A stretch of 64,000 bases of DNA from Shewanella fodinae (GTDB taxonomy: Bacteria; Pseudomonadota; Gammaproteobacteria; Enterobacterales; Shewanellaceae). Each line of letters starts with the position of its first letter. Within the stretch, counting starts at the first letter, position 1. The translations under genes and the position numbers were made by a program. Of the stretch, positions 58,342-64,000 are shown piece after piece. The notes under the pieces were generated by a model that worked only from the letters and a program-made list of their open reading frames with translations, had not been told where the DNA came from and did no database searches. The stretch spans positions 186,760 through 250,759 of the forward strand of contig NZ_BMXW01000002.1 in NCBI RefSeq assembly GCF_014651955.1, given 5' to 3'.

Positions 58342-58506
58342 ACAAGATGTTTTTTTGATGCTCATCCAACATCTGTTGACGCTAGTCTTTTACCGACTAA
58401 ACGGCCAACGGAGCGGTACTTTACGCAAAAGCATTTCGAGGGTCAAGCGAAAATCTCAGTCACCTTGCCATTTGGGTATTTGCTGAACAAGTTGCTGATT
58501 TTAATC

Positions 58507-60501
58507 CTATGACACCTTGAATCGACTCACTTCTTTCCCCATTTTGTCAGCTTCTTTTACCAGCAATTCATTAAGCTCTTGGAACTCTGTCGCTATCTGT
58601 TGCGTGTTGCGGTAGATGTCGCTGATCTTCATTGCATTGCGATTGACCTCTTCTGCAACCACTGACTGCTGATGGGTGGCCGCCGCAATCTGTTCATTCA
58701 TGCTTTCGATCAATGCCACATGAGACACAATTTTATGTAACTCTAGGCCGGCCTGTTTTGCTTCCGTCACACTGTTGTTGGCCATGGACTGCCCTTTGGA
58801 TATCGCTTCTAGCGCTTTAACCGCCCCGCGCTTTAACCGTTCGATCATATTGCGGATATCTTCGGTAGATGATTGTGAACGCTGGGCCAGATTGCGTACT
58901 TCATCTGCAACGACTGCAAAACCTCGTCCCATATCGCCTGCACGGGCGGCTTCGATAGCCGCATTAAGCGCCAATAAGTTAGTTTGTTCTGCTATACCAT
59001 TAATAACTTCCAGGACGTTGACAATGCCATGAATATCGCCATCCAACTGTCTAAAAGCGGTGGCGGCAATTTCAATTTCTTGCGCCAACTCCGACATCGC
59101 ATCAGCCGTTTTCAATACTTCATCGTTGCCTTTTTGCGCTTCCTGTGATGCTAGGCGCGAGGCATCGGATACTTGCACCGCATTATTGGCAATTTCTTGC
59201 ACTGTGGAACTCATTTCAGTCATCGCAGACGCCACTTGCTCGGTTTCACTTGAGCCCACCGCTACATCATTATTGATTTGTAATGAGTGAGCTTTCAGCG
59301 TATCAACCACATGTAGCAGTGTTTTACTGCTGGCCCGGACATTGGTAATGATCCGTTCAAAATCCGTCATCATCTCGTTGAATGCTGCGGCGACAGACCC
59401 TAGTTCATCGGTGCTGTGAAGTTCTATTCGTTGGCACAGATCAAATTCTTTGCGGGCTGTTGTCATTCCAAGATGAATTTTGTGAAGCCCTCGACTGATA
59501 AAACGCTGCACTAAAAGTGATAACAGTCCAGCTAACAATACACCACTGAGCATCCCACTGCCCAATAGCCAGCTTTGTGTAAGAAGCTGCCGGTGCAGCA
59601 AGTTGGTTTTACTTATGAGATTATCGGAAAGCGTGATTTCAAAATCGTGCATCAATTCGATACGTTTAGTCGATGCGGCAAACCACGCTTCCGGTGATTC
59701 CTTTGCTATCTCTGCGGCTTGTTGATTGAAGGCGACCGTGCGGTAACGTTCTACCTCCGCAATGGCGGGTTGCTGCAGCAAGGTCTTGTAACGTGCCAAC
59801 ATAGCACTATTGGTCAACGCCATAAACCTTTGCTGAAAGCTGCTTTGTTCGGCTACCAAAGTAACAAATCGAGTGTATACGCGGTCTTTAAATCCCTGCT
59901 GTCCAAATGTAGAACTGAGAATGGCGCGTTCAATACCGGCTCGCTCTTTCATCTGTAGATATGCAGAAAAGGCGGCGGCATTCACCGCGATGGCTTTATC
60001 ACTGCCGGCTTTGACGGTGTCATCGACGATAGATAACAACAACTCATTGAGGTGGGTATAATAGGCGACTTCGTCCGCAACGCTTATCGTCAGTGCTGAA
60101 ACTTGGCTGCGTATGGTTTGCAGTTTGCTTAGTTGACTGTTCACTTCGTTTAAATCATTAGCAAAGCTCTTAGGTAATTCATGGCTGCTGATAAATGTTC
60201 GGAACGCCTGAAGCGCTTTGTCGGTAGACTGTTGCTGTTCTGGCAATTTATCAGCAAAAGCCTTGCCACTGGCACCGATAAAGCCTGCGCTCATTCCTCG
60301 CTCTTTTTGCAGTTCATGCACTAAATTGCTATTCACCTTTGCCAATTCGCTCAAAGCAATAACTTGGCTGGCACTGTTTGCTTGTGACAAAAACTGAAAT
60401 ACCAGTACACAACCAAAAATGATGGCAAACAGATACGAAGGGACGATAACTAACAGAAATTTAAACCGAAGTGGAAGATTGCCAATCCATTGCCAAGACA
60501 T
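58507..60501 (-). CDS. Methyl-accepting chemotaxis protein with NIT sensor domain
   Basis: Transmembrane chemoreceptor, 664 aa. An N-terminal helix ([21 protein letters not shown], about 15-35) is followed by a periplasmic NIT (nitrate/nitrite-sensing type) domain of about 240 residues with its paired motifs [16 protein letters not shown] and [17 protein letters not shown] second helix ([20 protein letters not shown]), HAMP domain and a long signalling coiled coil follow, with the tip [38 protein letters not shown]. No pentapeptide CheR tether is seen at the C-terminus. Monocistronic. NIT domains bind nitrate/nitrite in some proteins; that ligand is inferred here. Confidence 0.92.
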   Translation of the reverse strand: MSWQWIGNLPLRFKFLLVIVPSYLFAIIFGCVLVFQFLSQANSASQVIALSELAKVNSNLVHELQKERGMSAGFIGASGKAFADKLPEQQQSTDKALQAFRTFISSHELPKSFANDLNEVNSQLSKLQTIRSQVSALTISVADEVAYYTHLNELLLSIVDDTVKAGSDKAIAVNAAAFSAYLQMKERAGIERAILSSTFGQQGFKDRVYTRFVTLVAEQSSFQQRFMALTNSAMLARYKTLLQQPAIAEVERYRTVAFNQQAAEIAKESPEAWFAASTKRIELMHDFEITLSDNLISKTNLLHRQLLTQSWLLGSGMLSGVLLAGLLSLLVQRFISRGLHKIHLGMTTARKEFDLCQRIELHSTDELGSVAAAFNEMMTDFERIITNVRASSKTLLHVVDTLKAHSLQINNDVAVGSSETEQVASAMTEMSSTVQEIANNAVQVSDASRLASQEAQKGNDEVLKTADAMSELAQEIEIAATAFRQLDGDIHGIVNVLEVINGIAEQTNLLALNAAIEAARAGDMGRGFAVVADEVRNLAQRSQSSTEDIRNMIERLKRGAVKALEAISKGQSMANNSVTEAKQAGLELHKIVSHVALIESMNEQIAAATHQQSVVAEEVNRNAMKISDIYRNTQQIATEFQELNELLVKEADKMGKEVSRFKVS

Positions 60502-60591
60502 AATAGCTCCTCTGGTCTTGCTATCGAGTGAGTATTTTTATTGCATTCAGTATAGACAGCTTTAAGCAACAGGGTTTTGAAATTTTGAGAT

Positions 60592-60612
60592 AAAAAACCC
60601 GGATAAACCGGG
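60592..60612 (-). terminator. Terminator of nadA
   Basis: CCCGG pairs with CCGGG around TTTAT on the minus strand, followed by six Ts (60597-60592). Confidence 0.88.
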
Positions 60613-60633
60613 CAGTTAACGCAAGAATTTAGA

Positions 60634-61698
60634 TCAAGCATTACCTTTAATCTGCAATTTTAGTTTTGCGGCAAAATTTAGCATTCGTGTCAGTGGCAGT
60701 AACGCCTGTTGCCGCTGAGCTTCTTCAACGAAAACCTCGTGGTTATGTGGTTGAGTGGCTGTCAGTGCATCAGCTATTGCCCGAAGTCCATTCATGGCCA
60801 TCCAAGGACAGTGGGCACAACTGCGGCATGTCGCGCCCTGCCCGCCTGTCGGGGCCTCGATCAACTGTTTGCCTGGTACTGCCTGTTGCATCTTGTAGAA
60901 AATGCCTTTGTCTGTGGCCACAATGAATTGAGGATTGGGTAAGGTTTGCGAGGCGCTGATAAGCTGGCTGGTAGAGCCAACTGCATCAGCCATTTCCACA
61001 ACGCTGGCGGGAGATTCTGGATGTACCAGAATGGCAGCGTCGGGATATTGTATTTTCAATTGCCGGAGGGCATTTGCCTTAAATTCATCATGTACGACAC
61101 ATTCACCTTGCCACAGGAGCATGTCGGCGCCAGTTTGCTTCTGGATATAGCCACCGAGATGACGATCTGGCCCCCAGATGATTTTTTTCCCCAGACTGTC
61201 TAAATATTCAACCACGTCTAGCGCAATACTGGAGGTAACCACCCAGTCAGCTCGGGCTTTAACCGCTGCTGAGGTATTAGCATAGACCACCACCGTATAA
61301 TCTGGGTGCGCATCACAAAAGGCGCTGAAGTCATCGACAGGACATCCCACATCCAATGAACAGGTCGCCTCTAGTGTTGGCATCAATACTGTTTTTTCAG
61401 GACTGAGAATCTTTGCGGTTTCTCCCATAAACTTAACCCCCGCCACAATTAAGGTGGTTGCGGGATGTTCCTTGCCAAAACGGGCCATTTCTAGGGAATC
61501 AGAAACACAGCCACCGGTTGCTTCAGCCAACGCCTGGATCTCAGGATCGGTGTAGTAGTGGGCAACCAACACGGCGTTTTTCTGCTTTAACAGTTGTTTT
61601 ATCTGTTCTCGATAACGGTGTTTTTCAACATCGCTCAATGACACTGGTTTCGGTGGAAAAGGATAGTGATATGAATTGTTTATGGCTAACCTTTGCAT
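60634..61698 (-). CDS. nadA: Quinolinate synthase A
   Basis: Condenses iminoaspartate (from NadB) with dihydroxyacetone phosphate to quinolinate, the first committed NAD precursor. The 354-aa protein has the 4Fe-4S cysteines expected in [25 protein letters not shown] and [15 protein letters not shown], plus [21 protein letters not shown] at the N-terminus. ATG 61698 (MQRLAINNS) is preferred to the TTG three codons upstream; neither has a strong Shine-Dalgarno. Length close to E. coli NadA (347). Confidence 0.96.
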   Translation of the reverse strand: MQRLAINNSYHYPFPPKPVSLSDVEKHRYREQIKQLLKQKNAVLVAHYYTDPEIQALAEATGGCVSDSLEMARFGKEHPATTLIVAGVKFMGETAKILSPEKTVLMPTLEATCSLDVGCPVDDFSAFCDAHPDYTVVVYANTSAAVKARADWVVTSSIALDVVEYLDSLGKKIIWGPDRHLGGYIQKQTGADMLLWQGECVVHDEFKANALRQLKIQYPDAAILVHPESPASVVEMADAVGSTSQLISASQTLPNPQFIVATDKGIFYKMQQAVPGKQLIEAPTGGQGATCRSCAHCPWMAMNGLRAIADALTATQPHNHEVFVEEAQRQQALLPLTRMLNFAAKLKLQIKGNA

Positions 61699-61729
61699 AA
61701 TGTACAACTGGACGATAATTTGTCCGGTT

Positions 61730-61758
61730 ATTATACGGAAAACGTCATTATTCGGTAA
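61730..61758 (-). promoter_or_regulatory. Candidate sigma-70 promoter of nadA
   Basis: On the minus strand a perfect -10 TATAAT (61735-61730) lies 17 bp after TTACCG (61758-61753). The start codon is about 32 bases further, a short leader. Confidence 0.55.
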
Positions 61759-61816
61759 CCATTTTGTGACTCAACCAGCTTTACTCAGACCAAAGTGGTA
61801 TGTCGCTAACTAAAAG

Positions 61817-61838
61817 AGAAAAGCCCCTTTCGGGGCTT
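61817..61838 (-). terminator. Terminator of the bkd E2 gene
   Basis: AAGCCCC pairs with GGGGCTT with a GAAA tetraloop on the minus strand and a short T-rich tail. Confidence 0.8.
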
Positions 61839-61845
61839 CTATTGG

Positions 61846-63390
61846 TTATTTCATTGCCAGTAACATTTCTTGCGGTTGTTCAAGATACTGTTTCCACAAA
61901 TTACAGAAACGCGCAATCGTGCCACCATCAATCACTCGGTGATCACCAGACCAACTAACCTGCATGATCTTACGGGCTTCCACGTCACCCTTAGCATTAA
62001 ACCTTGGCAACACCTGCAATTTCCCTAAGGCCACAATGGCCACTTCCGGTTTGTTGATAAGCGGCGTTGCCACTGTCCCGCCAAGTGCACCGATATTGGA
62101 AATAGAGATAGTGCCGTCTTTCAGATCTGCCGGGGTGACTCGACCACTGCGGGCGGCCTCTGTCAGCCGCGTAATCTCGGCCGCGATGTCCAAAATGGAC
62201 TTCGCCTGTACATCCTTAATGTTCGGTACCAGCAAGCCCACTTTTGAATCCACCGCCATGCCAATGTTATGGCGCGACAAATAAGTCAGTTCAGTACATT
62301 CAGCATTGACCCGGCTGTTAACGACAGGAAATTGCAGCAACGCTAGGGACAACGCTTTCATGAAGAATGGCATCATAGTCAGCTTCAGACTATCCGAGGC
62401 GTACTTCTGCTTAAGTTGCTCTCTTAAAGCCACCAACTCAGTAATATCCAGCTCCTCACAATAGGTAAAATGAGGAATAGTGGATACTGAATCCATCATC
62501 TGCCGCGCCATGACCGCCTGAACCCCTTTAATGGGCACCACTTTATCGGCGGTTACTGGGTCGGTTATTGTCGGCGCTGCAACTGTTGGTGGAGTATCCG
62601 TCATCGCAACCGGTTGTGGCTGAGATGAAGCGCCCTTTACATAGCGTTCAATATCTTCTTTATAAACCCGTCCGTGTTTGCCACTACCAGGAACCTCCGC
62701 GAGGTTGACATCAAGAGAGCGCGCCAAACGACGCACCGCCGGGCTGGCAAGTGCTTTACCCTGCGCCACTGGCGCTGTGGGCGTGTTACTGATAACCGCT
62801 GCCGTTGGCTCTCCAGTATCCGGGGACGAGGTCTCGAACTCTGCGTCAGTTTCGATGGCAAACAGAGGCGCGTGTACCTTAGCTACCTGCCCTTTTTCGT
62901 AGTACAACTTGACCACTTTGCCAGGCTTTATCGCGGGGATCTGCACTAGAGCTTTGTCAGTCATCACATCGCAGATGGGTTGATCTTCTTCAATCAGATC
63001 GCCCTCAGCGACGAGCCAATCTACCAGATCACATTCCACGATGCCTTCACCAATATCAGGCAACAGAAAATCTTCTACCTGTTTACCGGCAGTCGCAGGT
63101 TTTACTTGCTCGGCCGCTGGCACTGGCGTGGCAGGCTCGGTAAAACCGGTTTCGTCCATGGCGACGGCATATAAAGGCGAATGCACTTTGGCTATTTCGC
63201 CCTTGGCATAATAGAGTTTGGCTATCACACCTGGAAATGGTGCTGGAATTTGTACCAAGGCTTTGTCGGTCATGACTTCACATACCGGTTGATCTTCTTC
63301 AACCCGTTCGCCTTCGGCTACCAACCACTCCATCAGCTCACATTCAACAACACCTTCGCCGATATCCGGCAAAATAAAATCCTTAATCAT
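61846..63390 (-). CDS. Branched-chain 2-oxoacid dehydrogenase E2 (lipoamide acyltransferase)
   Basis: Core subunit of a 2-oxoacid dehydrogenase complex, most likely the branched-chain (Bkd) type, transferring acyl groups to CoA. The 514-aa protein has two lipoyl domains with lipoyl lysines K43 and K146 (each in VMTDKALVQIPA), a proline/alanine-rich linker, an E3/E1-binding domain (ASPAVRRLARSLDVNLAEVPGSG, about 213-250), and the catalytic domain ending SWSGDHRVIDGG with H484 and D488. The two lipoyl domains are near-duplicates, a sign of internal duplication. It lies 9 bases after the E1-beta gene in the same operon. Confidence 0.92.
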   Translation of the reverse strand: MIKDFILPDIGEGVVECELMEWLVAEGERVEEDQPVCEVMTDKALVQIPAPFPGVIAKLYYAKGEIAKVHSPLYAVAMDETGFTEPATPVPAAEQVKPATAGKQVEDFLLPDIGEGIVECDLVDWLVAEGDLIEEDQPICDVMTDKALVQIPAIKPGKVVKLYYEKGQVAKVHAPLFAIETDAEFETSSPDTGEPTAAVISNTPTAPVAQGKALASPAVRRLARSLDVNLAEVPGSGKHGRVYKEDIERYVKGASSQPQPVAMTDTPPTVAAPTITDPVTADKVVPIKGVQAVMARQMMDSVSTIPHFTYCEELDITELVALREQLKQKYASDSLKLTMMPFFMKALSLALLQFPVVNSRVNAECTELTYLSRHNIGMAVDSKVGLLVPNIKDVQAKSILDIAAEITRLTEAARSGRVTPADLKDGTISISNIGALGGTVATPLINKPEVAIVALGKLQVLPRFNAKGDVEARKIMQVSWSGDHRVIDGGTIARFCNLWKQYLEQPQEMLLAMK

Positions 63391-63399
63391 GCGCCACTC

Positions 63400-64000
63400 C
63401 TAGAAGTTCACCGAGGCTTTGATAGCTTCGAAGGTTTTCAGCGCATCCGGCATATATTCCTTCTCATGGATCAATGGGTATGGAGTATCCAGCCCACACA
63501 CGCGGGCAATGGGGGACTCCAGATACAAAAAGCATTCCTGCTGGATTGTTGCAGCAATCTCACCGGCAAAGCCTCCGGTTAACGGTGCTTCATGGTTGAT
63601 CAGCAACCGACCGGTCTTACGCACGGAGGCTGCAACGGTTTCGACATCCCACGGTGCGAGCGTTTTCAAATCGATCACTTCGCAGTCGATGTTAACTTCC
63701 TGCGCCATTTCAGCCGCTTTTTCGATAACTTCCACCTGTGCGCCCCACGCCAACAACGTAATATTGGCGCCCTCGCGCACGACTTCTGCTTTCCCGAGCG
63801 GCAACTCGTAGGCCTCTTCCGGTACATCATTCACTGAGGCACGGTATAGCCGTTTGGGTTCGAAGAATATCACCGGGTTGGGATCATGAATGGCTGATAA
63901 CAACAGACCTTTGGCTTGGTAAGCATTGCGCGGCACTACCACTTTAAGCCCCGCTACCTGAGTAAAATAGGCTTCTGGTGATTGCGAATGGTAATGACCT
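63400..64000 (-). CDS. 2-oxoacid dehydrogenase E1 component, beta subunit (partial)
   Basis: Thiamine-pyrophosphate-dependent decarboxylase subunit, entering the window from the right; the 5' end is not visible. The reading [20 protein letters not shown] continues into [18 protein letters not shown] and [21 protein letters not shown], typical of the E1-beta transketolase C-terminal half, then the C-terminal domain with [33 protein letters not shown] and [22 protein letters not shown]1-beta, E2 order suggests E1-alpha lies further right. The last 200 of about 325 residues are present. Confidence 0.9.
   Translation of the reverse strand, partial: GHYHSQSPEAYFTQVAGLKVVVPRNAYQAKGLLLSAIHDPNPVIFFEPKRLYRASVNDVPEEAYELPLGKAEVVREGANITLLAWGAQVEVIEKAAEMAQEVNIDCEVIDLKTLAPWDVETVAASVRKTGRLLINHEAPLTGGFAGEIAATIQQECFLYLESPIARVCGLDTPYPLIHEKEYMPDALKTFEAIKASVNF

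Noticed and set aside
61846..63390. Two fused E2 genes or assembly duplication
   Set aside because: Two lipoyl domains in one E2 are normal for this family; the copies differ in sequence.

Overview
The window looks like a chromosomal segment of a Shewanella-like marine gammaproteobacterium. The main pointers are an EtrA/FNR-type regulator beside uspE and ttcA, a CcoS protein of cbb3 oxidase assembly, class I Fe-S fumarase, the sulfur relay operon tusDCB-tusE, short-form FtsK next to lolA-rarA-crcB-serS, and a branched-chain 2-oxoacid dehydrogenase E1-beta/E2 pair. The species assignment is inference from gene content and order; no 16S gene is present.

Layout. 0.2-10.3 kb: fumarase, a secreted S9 peptidase, the periplasmic glucan operon opgGH and an acyl-CoA dehydrogenase, all forward and separated by clear intrinsic terminators. 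10.3-14.35 kb: dacB with a tiny membrane-protein gene overlapping its start, then pssA-tapT overlapping by one base. 14.39-16.08 kb: the most unusual part, two promoterless genes each followed by a folded, attC-like recombination site, with no integrase in view; this is a small integron-cassette insertion (CALIN-like). 16.2-23.2 kb: lasT, dmeF-marR (metal efflux plus a MarR protein with AdcR-like zinc ligands), eptA with a PmrA box, and patZ. 23.7-29.8 kb: a MexEF/OqxAB-type RND pump, a NAD(P)-binding oxidoreductase and a divergent LysR gene. 29.9-32.5 kb: two identical tRNA-Val(GAC), norM and ribE divergent, and a CPXCG zinc-ribbon protein.

32.5-36.1 kb: thrS-infC-rpmI-rplT, with a thrS leader hairpin mimicking the tRNA-Thr anticodon arm and an AUA start for infC. 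36.1-39.3 kb: ttcA, uspE, fnr/etrA and an orphan ccoS. 39.3-42.6 kb: a probable accessory or rearranged stretch (gene remnant, ketopantoate-reductase-like protein, LysR, HAD phosphatase) ending at tRNA-Ser(UGA). 43.1-52.5 kb: punR-like regulator, yccA, tusDCBE, then ftsK-lolA-rarA-crcB-serS and a small membrane gene on the minus strand. 52.7-61.7 kb: lrp divergent from ald, trxB, bax, an aromatic/aspartate aminotransferase, tRNA-Ser(GGA), a NIT-domain chemoreceptor and nadA. 61.8-64 kb: bkd E2 and the 3' part of E1-beta, running off the right edge.

Most of the window is housekeeping. The features that merit follow-up are the attC cassettes, the AdcR-like MarR, the PmrA box, the thrS operator, the AUA start of infC, the broken cco neighbourhood, two unlisted small membrane proteins, and an unexplained 13-bp inverted repeat upstream of patZ. 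Sizes and start sites are my reading of the sequence; where I moved a start from the longest frame, the reason is given.
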